NCBI RefSeq assembly: GCF_007993865.1
Contig: NZ_VIUH01000027.1
Coordinates: 1 to 61,488 of the forward strand
Length of the DNA: 61,488 bases
Origin: Pseudomonas sp. SJZ079
GTDB lineage: Bacteria > Pseudomonadota > Gammaproteobacteria > Pseudomonadales > Pseudomonadaceae
Reading direction: 5' to 3'
A program made the translations under genes and the position numbers. Position 1 is the stretch's first letter. Each line of letters begins with the position of its first letter. The notes below the pieces were generated by a model that worked only from the letters and a program-made list of their open reading frames with translations, searched no databases and was not told where the DNA came from. Positions 48,984 to 57,192 of this stretch are shown here, one piece after another.

Positions 48984-50006
48984 ATGTTCGCCATCATGGA
49001 AACCGCGCGGCTTGAGGCGCTGCACTTGGCGCAGGACCCGGCCACGGGCCTCAAGGCGATTATCGCGATCCACAACACCCGCCTCGGCCCGGCGCTGGGC
49101 GGTTGCCGCTACCTGGCGTATCCCGACGAGCAGAGTGCGATTCGCGATGCCGCGCGACTGGCCCAGGGCATGAGTTACAAGGCTGCACTGGCCGGTCTCG
49201 AGCAAGGCGGCGGCAAGGCGGTGATCATCCGCCCGGCGCACGTGGCGAATCGCGGCGCGCTGTTCGAGGCCTTTGGTCGCTTTATCGAAACCCTCAATGG
49301 CCGCTATATCACCGCGATGGACAGCGGCACCTCCAGCGCCGACATGGACTGCATCGCCCAGCACACCAACCATGTCACCAGTACCACCAGTGAGGGCGAC
49401 CCGTCGCCGCACACCGCCATGGGCGTGTTCGCCGGGATTCGCGCGACCGCCCTGGCGCGCTTGGGCAGCGACGACCTGGAAGGTTTGCGCGTCGGCATTC
49501 AGGGCCTCGGGCATGTCGGTTTCGCCCTGGCCGAACAGTTGCACGCCGCGGGTGCCGAACTGCTGGTCAGCGATCTGGATGCCGGGCGGGTGCAGCTGGC
49601 GGTCGAGCAACTCGGCGCGCATCCGGTGGCGAGTGCGGCCTTGCTCGGCACGCCCTGCGACATCCTCGCGCCCTGTGGTCTGGGCGGCGTGTTGAATGCC
49701 GAAACCGTGAGTCAACTGCGTTGTTCGGCGGTGGCCGGGGCGGCCAACAATCAGCTGGCCAGCGGCGATATCGCCGACACGCTGCAAGCCCGCGGGATTC
49801 TCTATGCGCCGGATTACGTGATCAATTCCGGCGGCCTGATCTACGTCGCACTCAAGCACCGCGGCGAAAGCCTGACGGCGATCACCGCGCACCTGGCGAA
49901 GATCAGCCTGCGCCTGACCGAGGTGTACGCCCATGCCCAGGCTGACAAGCGCTCACCCGCGCGCGTCGCCGATGCCTTGGCCGAGCGTTTGCTGTACCCC
50001 AGCTGA
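48984..50006 (+). CDS. ldh: Leucine dehydrogenase (Glu/Leu/Phe/Val family)
   Basis: A 340-residue amino-acid dehydrogenase. The catalytic lysine region is ALAGLEQGGGKAVI, the dinucleotide motif GIQGLGHVGFALAEQL, and the C-terminal NSGGLIYV is conserved. It oxidatively deaminates branched-chain amino acids to 2-oxoacids with NAD+. The gene comes just before E1alpha, E1beta and E2 genes. The same order (leucine dehydrogenase, E1alpha, E1beta, E2) occurs in P. aeruginosa. Confidence 0.95.
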   Translation: MFAIMETARLEALHLAQDPATGLKAIIAIHNTRLGPALGGCRYLAYPDEQSAIRDAARLAQGMSYKAALAGLEQGGGKAVIIRPAHVANRGALFEAFGRFIETLNGRYITAMDSGTSSADMDCIAQHTNHVTSTTSEGDPSPHTAMGVFAGIRATALARLGSDDLEGLRVGIQGLGHVGFALAEQLHAAGAELLVSDLDAGRVQLAVEQLGAHPVASAALLGTPCDILAPCGLGGVLNAETVSQLRCSAVAGAANNQLASGDIADTLQARGILYAPDYVINSGGLIYVALKHRGESLTAITAHLAKISLRLTEVYAHAQADKRSPARVADALAERLLYPS

Positions 50007-50132
50007 GAGTGCCGAGCCGGCGTTGCAGCGCCGCGCGGAATGGCTACTAAACCGTTGCGAGAACGTGACAACCCCGCCGCCACAAGCCGCGGGTCGCGAT
50101 CAGACATTCACAAGGTGTCGAGGAGCCCAACC

Positions 50133-51230
50133 ATGCCCGACAGTCTGAAACTGCCCTATACCCGCTACCTCGATCCGGAGGGCCGCCTGCTCGGCACGCT
50201 GCCCGCCTGGGCCGACGATTTCCAGCTGCTCGGTCGTCTGTACCGGCAGATGGTGCTGACCCGATTGTTCGATCAGAAAGCGGTGGCCATGCAGCGCACC
50301 GGGCGCATCGGCACCTACGCGCCGACCCTCGGCCAGGAGGCCATGGGCGTAGCCATCGGCAGCCTGATGCGCCCCGAGGATGTGCTGGTGCCGTACTACC
50401 GTGACACCGCCGTGCAGCTGATGCGCGGGGTGAAGATGGAGGAAATTCTTCTCTACTGGGGCGGCGACGAACGCGGCAGTGCCTATGTCGACCCGGCGGT
50501 GGCGCAGGATTTTCCGCTCAGTGTGCCGATTGCCACCCAGGCCCTGCATGCCTGCGGCGTGGCCACGGCGATGAAGATTCGCGGCGAGCACCGGGTCACC
50601 GTCACCACCTGCGGCGATGGCGCGACCAGCAAGGGCGATTTTCTCGAGGCGCTGAACGTCGCCGGCGCCTGGCAGCTGCCGGTGGTCTTCGTGGTCAACA
50701 ACAACCAATGGGCGATCTCGGTGCCGCGGCGCATCCAGTGCGGCGCGCCGACCCTGGCGCAGAAGGCCATAGGTGCGGGTTTCCACGGCGAGCAGGTCGA
50801 TGGCAACGATGTGCTGGCGGTCTACGAACGGATGCAGCGGGCCCTGGAGCGCGCGCGCCAGGGCAAGGGGCCGGTGCTGCTGGAGTGCCTGAGCTACCGC
50901 CTCGGCGATCACACCACCGCCGACGACGCCACCCGCTACCGCAGCGCGGAGGAGGTCAAGCAGGCCTGGCAGGAGGAACCGATCAAGCGCCTGCAAGCCT
51001 ATCTCGCCGCCCAGGGTGTATGGGACGAGCGCCGCGAACAGGCGCTGATCGCCGAGTGCCAGGCGCTGGTGCAGCAAGCGGTCGACGCCTTCGAGGCGGC
51101 CGGCAACCAGGCGCCGGAGACTGTCTTCGACTATGTCTATGCGCAGTGGCCGGCGGTGCTGGCCGAGCAGCGCGAGTTATTTCTGGAACGCGCCGCCCGC
51201 AGCCAGGGAGGGAATGAAGATGGCCAGTGA
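50133..51230 (+). CDS. pdhA: 2-oxoacid dehydrogenase E1 component, alpha subunit
   Basis: A 365-residue ThDP-dependent E1alpha starting MPDSLKLPYTRYL after CGAGGAG. The ThDP site is CGDGATSKGDFLEALN...VVNNNQWAIS. RTGRIGTYAPTLGQEA is the usual N-terminal signature. The annotated name in relatives is pyruvate dehydrogenase, but leucine dehydrogenase upstream suggests branched-chain 2-oxoacids as plausible substrates. It overlaps the beta gene by 11 bp. Confidence 0.94.
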   Translation: MPDSLKLPYTRYLDPEGRLLGTLPAWADDFQLLGRLYRQMVLTRLFDQKAVAMQRTGRIGTYAPTLGQEAMGVAIGSLMRPEDVLVPYYRDTAVQLMRGVKMEEILLYWGGDERGSAYVDPAVAQDFPLSVPIATQALHACGVATAMKIRGEHRVTVTTCGDGATSKGDFLEALNVAGAWQLPVVFVVNNNQWAISVPRRIQCGAPTLAQKAIGAGFHGEQVDGNDVLAVYERMQRALERARQGKGPVLLECLSYRLGDHTTADDATRYRSAEEVKQAWQEEPIKRLQAYLAAQGVWDERREQALIAECQALVQQAVDAFEAAGNQAPETVFDYVYAQWPAVLAEQRELFLERAARSQGGNEDGQ

Positions 51231-52206
51231 AAGAATCAGCCTGCTGGAAGCGGTCAACCTGGCCCTGCACCGGGCCATGCGCGAGGACGACAATGTGGTG
51301 GTGCTGGGGGAGGACATCGGCGTCAACGGTGGGGTGTTCCGCGCCACCGCCGGCCTGCGCGAGGCCTTCGGCTTCAAGCGGGTGATCGATACGCCGCTGG
51401 CCGAGACCATGATCGCCGGCCTGGCGGTGGGCATGGCGGCGCAAGGGCTGAAACCGGTGATGGAAATCCAGTTCATGGGTTTCATCTACCCGGCCCTGGA
51501 CCAGTTGGTGTCGCATGCCAGCCGCCTGCGCAACCGCACCCGTGGGCGCCTGAGTTGCCCGCTGGTGCTGCGTACACCGATGGGCGCCGGAATTCGTGCG
51601 CCGGAGCACCACAGCGAGAGCACCGAGGCGCTGTTCGCCCATATTCCCGGCCTGCGCGTGGTCATCCCGTCTTCGCCGGCGCGCGCCTACGGCCTGTTGC
51701 TGGCGGCGATCGACGACCCCGATCCGGTGATCTTCCTCGAACCGACCCGGCTCTACCGGATGAACCCCCAGGCGCTGGCCGACGACGGCCAGCGCCTGCC
51801 GCTGGACAGCTGTTTCACCCTGCGCGAGGGCAGCGACCTGACCCTGATCAGCTGGGGCGCCAGTGTGCATGAAACCCTGCAGGCGGCCGCGCGGCTGAGC
51901 GAGCAGGGCGTGTCCGCCGAGGTGATCGATGTCGCCTGTGTCAAGCCGCTGGACCTCGATACCCTGGAAGCCTCGGTGCGCAAGACCGGGCGTTGCGTGA
52001 TCGTGCACGAGGCGCCGAAGAGCTGCGGGGTCGGCGCGGAGATCGCCGCCAGCCTCTACGAGCGTGCGCTGCTGGATCTGCAGGCGCCGATCCAGCGGGT
52101 CACCGCGCCGGATATTCCGCCGCCGCTGTACCGCCTGGAACAGCTGTATATCCCCAGCGTCGAGGACATCCTCGCGGCCAGCGAGACGGTACTGAATTAC
52201 GCATGA
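51220..52206 (+). CDS. pdhB: 2-oxoacid dehydrogenase E1 component, beta subunit
   Basis: A 328-residue E1beta. I chose the ATG at 51220 (MASERISLLEAVN) because the GGGAGGG upstream is about seven bases away; the ATG at 51214 sits too near. Conserved blocks are GEDIGVNGGVFRATAGL, DTPLAETMIAGLAVGMA and APEHHSESTEALFAHIPGL. With the alpha subunit it decarboxylates the 2-oxoacid and passes the acyl group to E2. Confidence 0.94.
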   Translation: MASERISLLEAVNLALHRAMREDDNVVVLGEDIGVNGGVFRATAGLREAFGFKRVIDTPLAETMIAGLAVGMAAQGLKPVMEIQFMGFIYPALDQLVSHASRLRNRTRGRLSCPLVLRTPMGAGIRAPEHHSESTEALFAHIPGLRVVIPSSPARAYGLLLAAIDDPDPVIFLEPTRLYRMNPQALADDGQRLPLDSCFTLREGSDLTLISWGASVHETLQAAARLSEQGVSAEVIDVACVKPLDLDTLEASVRKTGRCVIVHEAPKSCGVGAEIAASLYERALLDLQAPIQRVTAPDIPPPLYRLEQLYIPSVEDILAASETVLNYA

Positions 52207-52233
52207 GCGGTGTAGATGCGAGTCGGCTTCTTG

Positions 52234-52300
52234 TGGGAGCGGACTTGTCCGCGATCAGGTCATCACCTCTGCAGCCATTCGCGGCCAAGGCCGCTCCCAC
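52234..52300. repeat. REP doublet between pdhB and the E2 gene
   Basis: GTGGGAGCGGACTTGTCCGC at 52234 and an inverted copy ending CCGCTCCCAC at 52300. This is the standard Pseudomonas REP form and may create different levels of E1 and E2 mRNA. Confidence 0.88.
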
Positions 52301-52327
52301 CGAGAGCGGTGAAATCGGGAGACCATC

Positions 52328-53437
52328 ATGAAATATTTCAAGTTGCCCGACCTGGGCGAAGGCTTGCAGGAAGCCGAGATCGTCGAGTGGCACGTCAAGG
52401 CCGGCGACGAGGTCAAGGCCGATCAGTTGCTGGTCTCGGTGGAAACCGCCAAGGCCATCGTCGATATTCCGGCGCCCTATGACGGCGTGGTGCTGAAGAC
52501 CTTCGGCGCCGAGGGCGACATCCTGCATGTCGGCGAACCGCTGTTGGCCTACGAGGGCGAGGCCGATGCCGGCACCGTGGTCGGGCGTCTGGAGGGCGGT
52601 GGCGAAGCCCAGGACGACAGTTTCTGCGTCGGCGCCGCACCCTCGACCCGCGAACACTTGGCGCCGCGCGCGACCCCGGCGGTGCGTCAGCTGGCGCGCC
52701 AGTTGGGCGTCGACCTGAGTGGCCTGAGTGGCAGCGGCACGGATGGCCTGATCACCCGGGCCGATGTCGAGGCCGCTACCCAGAGTGCGCGCGACAAGTT
52801 CGGCGGCGAGAAGCTGCGCGGTGTGCGGCGCAGCATGGCGATCAACATGGCGCGCTCGCATGCCGAGGTGGTGCCGGTGATGATCGTCGGCGATGCCGAC
52901 CTGCACCGCTGGGTCCAGGCGCGTGACCCGCTGATACGCATCGCCCAGGCCATCGCCGCGGCCTGTGCGGTCGAGCCGATACTCAACAGCTGGTTCGACG
53001 GCAAATCGCTGTCGATCAAACAGCATGAGCAACTCGACCTGGGCATCGCCGTGGACAGCGCCGAGGGCCTGTTCGTCCCGGTGCTGCGTAATGTCGGTGC
53101 GCGCAGCGCCGAGGATTTGAAGGAGGGCGCCGCGCGCCTGCGCGCCGACGTCAAGGCGCGCTCGATCCCACCGCAGGAAATGATGGGCGCGACCATTACC
53201 CTGTCCAACTTCGGCACCCTGTTCGGCCGCTACGCCAACCCCATCATAGTGCCGCCGCAGGTGGCCATCCTCGGTGCCGGCGGCATTCGCGACGAGCCGG
53301 TGGCGGTGGCGGGCCAGGTCGTGGTGCACCCGATCCTGCCGTTGTCGCTGACCTTCGATCATCGCGCGGTGACCGGCGGCGAGGCGGCGCGTTTTCTCAA
53401 GGCGCTGGTGCAGGCGTTGGAGCAACCGGACGGCTGA
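52328..53437 (+). CDS. Dihydrolipoamide acyltransferase (E2)
   Basis: A 369-residue E2 with one lipoyl domain (lipoyl Lys42 in VETAKAIVD), a peripheral-subunit-binding domain (ATPAVRQLARQLGVDLSGLSGSG, about residues 117-140) and the catalytic domain. The catalytic motif is DHRAVTGG with His345; the usual HxxxDG aspartate is Thr349. The single lipoyl domain and short linkers make it smaller than standard PDH E2. E3 is not in the window. Confidence 0.94.
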   Translation: MKYFKLPDLGEGLQEAEIVEWHVKAGDEVKADQLLVSVETAKAIVDIPAPYDGVVLKTFGAEGDILHVGEPLLAYEGEADAGTVVGRLEGGGEAQDDSFCVGAAPSTREHLAPRATPAVRQLARQLGVDLSGLSGSGTDGLITRADVEAATQSARDKFGGEKLRGVRRSMAINMARSHAEVVPVMIVGDADLHRWVQARDPLIRIAQAIAAACAVEPILNSWFDGKSLSIKQHEQLDLGIAVDSAEGLFVPVLRNVGARSAEDLKEGAARLRADVKARSIPPQEMMGATITLSNFGTLFGRYANPIIVPPQVAILGAGGIRDEPVAVAGQVVVHPILPLSLTFDHRAVTGGEAARFLKALVQALEQPDG

Positions 53438-53526
53438 TTGCTGGCCGCCGCATGCTCCGCAACGCAAGTCGGGGTCGCCAGCGTGCACTGCGCTGGCGAC
53501 CCCGATTACTTGCTAGGTGAGGGTCG

Positions 53527-54870
53527 TCAATAACCCAATAGAGCGGGCAGGGTCAGGCTGATCGCCGGCACGTAGGCGATGATCAGGGTGGCGATGGTCA
53601 GGATCGCCACGAAGGGCAGCGCCTTGTGCGAGATGTCCTCGATCGCCGTACCGGAGATGCCGGAGGCGATGAACAGGTTCTCGCCCATCGGCGGGGTCAT
53701 GAAGCCGATGCTCAGGCAGCAGATCAGCACGATGCCAAAGTGCACCGGGTCGATGCCCAGGCTGTAGGCGATCGGCAGAATCACCGGGGTGAGGATCATG
53801 ATCGCCGCCAGGGTTTCCATGAACATGCCAACGAACAGCAGGAAACCGATGATCAATATCCAGATCAGGTAGAGGTTGTCGGTCAGGCTGAGCATCGAAT
53901 CGGCGACTATGGCCGGAATCTGGTTCTCCACCAGCAGGCGGCCGAACACCGTGGCGGTGAACAGGATCACCAGCACCCGCCCGGTGATCCAGGTGGTGGT
54001 CTCCAGCGACTTGAACAGCTCCTTGATGTGCAGTTCCTTATGGATGAACAGACCGACGAACAGGGTGTAGAAGATCGCCACGATGGCCGATTCGGTCGGG
54101 GTGAACAGCCCGGTGTAGATGCCGCCGAGAATCACGAAGGGCGCGAGAATCGACCAGAAGCCATCACGCAAGGCCTTGCGGATCTTCGTCGTGGACCAGC
54201 CTTCGCCACTGCCGGTGTAGCCGAGCTTTTTGCAGCGGAAGTAGTTCATCAGCAGTAGCCCGCCGGCCAGCATCAACCCGGGCACGACCCCGGCGATGAA
54301 CAGCTTGGGAATCGACACCGAGCCGAATTCGCCGTACTTCGCTATCGCATCGGAAGACGGCAGCATGCCCATGGCCGAGATGCCGAAGATCACCATCGGG
54401 ATCGATGGCGGGATGATGATGCCCAGGCCACCGGAGGAGGCGGTGATCGCCGAGGCATAACCCTTACCGTAGCCGCGCTTGACCATGGCCGGGATCATCA
54501 GCATGCCGACCGCGGCGGTGGTGGCCGGGCCGGAACCGGAGATGGCGCCGAAGAACAGACAGGCCATCACGGCGGCGGCGGACATGCCGCCGGTGATCGG
54601 CCCGGCAAAACTTTCCGCCAGGGTCACCAGGCGTTTCGAGATGCCCGCCGCCTCCATCAGCGCACCGGCGAGAATAAAGGCCGGCAGCGCCATCAGCGGG
54701 AAGGAGCCCACCGAGGTGAAGGCGATCTGCACGAACTTGATCGGGTTCTCGCCCAGGTAGACGAACGAGGCCAGGGCCGAGACCGCCAGGGAGATGCTGA
54801 TCGGCGTGCCGATCAGCAGCAGCAGGAGGAAGGAGCCGAAGAGGATATAGACAATATTGGTATCAACCAT
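53527..54870 (-). CDS. dctM: TRAP transporter large permease (DctM)
   Basis: A 447-residue polytopic protein with about 11-12 helices; family motifs include PLMALPAFILAGALMEAAGISKRL and GYGKGYASAITASSGGLGIIIPPSIPMV. It forms the sodium-driven transport channel with DctQ. Its start overlaps the end of dctQ by eight bases. Substrate is likely a C4-dicarboxylate or similar carboxylate, but cannot be read from sequence. Confidence 0.95.
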   Translation of the reverse strand: MVDTNIVYILFGSFLLLLLIGTPISISLAVSALASFVYLGENPIKFVQIAFTSVGSFPLMALPAFILAGALMEAAGISKRLVTLAESFAGPITGGMSAAAVMACLFFGAISGSGPATTAAVGMLMIPAMVKRGYGKGYASAITASSGGLGIIIPPSIPMVIFGISAMGMLPSSDAIAKYGEFGSVSIPKLFIAGVVPGLMLAGGLLLMNYFRCKKLGYTGSGEGWSTTKIRKALRDGFWSILAPFVILGGIYTGLFTPTESAIVAIFYTLFVGLFIHKELHIKELFKSLETTTWITGRVLVILFTATVFGRLLVENQIPAIVADSMLSLTDNLYLIWILIIGFLLFVGMFMETLAAIMILTPVILPIAYSLGIDPVHFGIVLICCLSIGFMTPPMGENLFIASGISGTAIEDISHKALPFVAILTIATLIIAYVPAISLTLPALLGY

Positions 54871-55435
54871 GGACCCGCTCCCGGAGTTGGCTGTCGTCGT
54901 GCTGTGCGGACTCGTGAATGATCTTGTCGAGTTCCGCGGTTTCCGGGTCGCGGATGTCGATGCCCTTGACCAGCTTGTAATAATTGACCTGGAGCACGCG
55001 CAGGGTCATCAGGCTGAAGGCGATGGGCAGGATCAGGTACAGGTACTTCATCGGGATGCCCAGGGTCTGGGATTTCCAGAACACATTGGCCTTCATGAAG
55101 AAGATCACGCTGAGGTAGACGAAGTAGCTGTTGAAGCCGACCCAGATCAGGTCGGAGAGCGCTTCCAGGCCCACCGCCACTTTGCGTGGCATGAACTTGA
55201 ACTGGAAGGTGACGCGGTTGTGGGCTGCCAGCTTGGCGGCGTAGCTGGCGCCGAAGAAGGCGAACCAGACGAACATGTAAGTGACCAGTTCTTCGGTCCA
55301 GGAGATCGAATGGTTGAACAGGTTACGGCTGAGGATCTGGGCAAACAGGATGACCACAAACAGTGCCAGCAGCGTGCGGCAGATGTAGTTTTCCAGGTTG
55401 TCGATGATCTTGAACAGGGTACTGGCCGGTTTCAT
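54863..55435 (-). CDS. dctQ: TRAP transporter small permease (DctQ)
   Basis: A 190-residue protein with four predicted helices, starting MKPASTLFKIIDNLE after GGGAGG. The region SWTEELVTYMFVWFAFFGASYA is the DctQ hallmark. It sits between dctP and dctM on the same strand. Confidence 0.93.
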   Translation of the reverse strand: MKPASTLFKIIDNLENYICRTLLALFVVILFAQILSRNLFNHSISWTEELVTYMFVWFAFFGASYAAKLAAHNRVTFQFKFMPRKVAVGLEALSDLIWVGFNSYFVYLSVIFFMKANVFWKSQTLGIPMKYLYLILPIAFSLMTLRVLQVNYYKLVKGIDIRDPETAELDKIIHESAQHDDSQLRERVHG

Positions 55436-55603
55436 GGTGCGCCTCCCGAAGCGTTGCACCCGGGCCAGGGCGCAGCGCTTCACCGCGTGGAACGAATAGC
55501 CAGGCTGGGCCGGTTGGCGGGCTGGCGGTTCTGAGTCGAGGGCGTCGGGCGGCTCAGCCGACCGACGCTTGCACTGTAGGGCACTAAGCCCTCGCGCAGA
55601 GGC

Positions 55604-56617
55604 TTAGATCGCGTCGCGACCCAGCGCCTTGAGAGCATTGTTCAGCTTATCCTTGCCCCCCAGCTGCTCATAGTATTTCGGCCACACCTGGGACACGGCG
55701 CGATCGATCCACTCTTTCTCGCCATCGGCCGGGTCGGCGATGACCATGCCCTTGGCGGTCAGCTCCTGCTTGATCTTGCCCTCTTGCTCCACCAGCCACT
55801 GGGCGCTGTGCTGGGTAGCGGCTTTGCCGGCTTCGAGGATGGCTTGCTGTATTTCAGGCGACTGCTCCTGGAACATCGACTCGCTGACGATCAACGGCTC
55901 GATGGAAAACAGGTAGCGCAGGTTGGTGACGTACTTCTGCACCTCGTCGAACTTCATCGCCGACACGGTGATGTAGGGGTTGTCCTGGCCATCGACCACT
56001 TTCAGTTGCAGGCCGGTGAAGGTTTCCGACCAGGCCATTGGCGTCGGGTTGATACCCCAGGCGCGGTAGGTGTCGATCATGATCTCGTTCTTCGGTACAC
56101 GGATCTGCAGGCCCTTGAGGTCTTCGACCGTGGTCACCGGGCGCTTGGAGTTGGTCAACACGCGAAAGCCCGAGTAGGCCCAGCCAATGATGCGCACACC
56201 GGCGTCGCGCACGGTGTTGTCGATCATGGTCTGGCCAACCTCGCTCTGGGTCAGGGCCACCGCATCATCCAGGCTCTGGATCATGTAGGGCAGGGTGAGC
56301 ACGCCGACCGAGGGGGAGAAGGGGGTGACGTTGTTGATCGCCAGGATGGAGAAGTCCAGGGTGCCCATGGCGGCGTTGCTGACGGTGTCCTCTTCGCTAC
56401 CCAGTTGGCCGTTGAGGAACAGCTTGGCATCGTGTTTACCGCCGGTTCTGGCTTTGAACTCCTCGGCGAACTTGAGGCCGAGTTCATGCTGAGTGCCACC
56501 GGCGCCATCGCCCACGGCGACGCGGAAGGTCTTGGCCTGAAGACCGCTGCTGATGGCGGCGGCAACCAGGCACAGGGCCAGGGCCAGGGGGCGGGTAAAG
56601 TTCTTGCTGGGTGTCAT
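55604..56617 (-). CDS. dctP: TRAP transporter substrate-binding protein (DctP)
   Basis: A 337-residue periplasmic protein with a signal peptide (about residues 1-28, LALALCLVAAAISSGLQA). DctP features are FAEEFKARTGGKHDAKLFLNGQLGSEEDTV and LKGLQIRVPKNEIMIDTYRAWG, the latter holding the conserved substrate arginine. It delivers ligand to DctQM. The 168-bp gap before dctQ is longer than the dctQ-dctM overlap. Confidence 0.95.
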   Translation of the reverse strand: MTPSKNFTRPLALALCLVAAAISSGLQAKTFRVAVGDGAGGTQHELGLKFAEEFKARTGGKHDAKLFLNGQLGSEEDTVSNAAMGTLDFSILAINNVTPFSPSVGVLTLPYMIQSLDDAVALTQSEVGQTMIDNTVRDAGVRIIGWAYSGFRVLTNSKRPVTTVEDLKGLQIRVPKNEIMIDTYRAWGINPTPMAWSETFTGLQLKVVDGQDNPYITVSAMKFDEVQKYVTNLRYLFSIEPLIVSESMFQEQSPEIQQAILEAGKAATQHSAQWLVEQEGKIKQELTAKGMVIADPADGEKEWIDRAVSQVWPKYYEQLGGKDKLNNALKALGRDAI

Positions 56618-57192
56618 AACTGCGTACTCCGTTGTAGTTGTTGTTGGCTACGAAAGTGCAGGGTGGATCTGTTGCGACGAGCCGCCGGGTCTGCAGGAAC
56701 TCGGCGGGACGCTTGGGGTGAGTGTCTCAGGGCGACGACAGTGAGGCTGTACTCTGCGCGACGTCAGCCTCACTGAAAACATCCCCGTCGTTTCCCTTCG
56801 ACCGGGTTCAATAGTCCTCCCAGGGTACGGCGCTGTTTAGGACCACATTCGCGGCGTTTCTGGGGCCAGCGTGGCGGAGGTCAAAAAATATACGTGAAGC
56901 GCTCTGGCACGGCCATTAGCGCTAGGCCTCGGTGGGCCAGTGCGCAGGCTGGAAACATGCTTTGCAGGATGGCGGGAGTATTGCCTGGTGGCGCTGACCC
57001 AGCGCTGCCGGGCCAATTCCGTAGGCTGGTTTAGACGCCTGTGTGGTTGACCGATGAAACAGCGAGTCTGGCGCGGCGTAACCCAGCATTGGCTGCGCGA
57101 GTGCCTACTAACGACTGACTCGTTTCACCCTGATCTGTGCAGAGTCTTCATTTCGAGACGGCACGCCAGCGCAGTGCGTTGCCCATGCCCGC
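56618..57192. other. Intergenic region with a degraded repeat
   Basis: A 575-bp gap between convergently oriented neighbours on the minus strand. The left end should carry the dctP promoter. Around 57028-57100 is the second copy of the degraded repeat also seen at 47837-47910. A plus-strand TGGCACG near 56908 looks like a sigma-54 -24 box but has no downstream gene. No coding frame is supported. Confidence 0.4.

Noticed and set aside
56900..56920. TGGCACG-GCCA-TTAGC as a sigma-54 promoter on the plus strand
   Set aside because: The -12 GC is displaced and no plus-strand gene follows within range.
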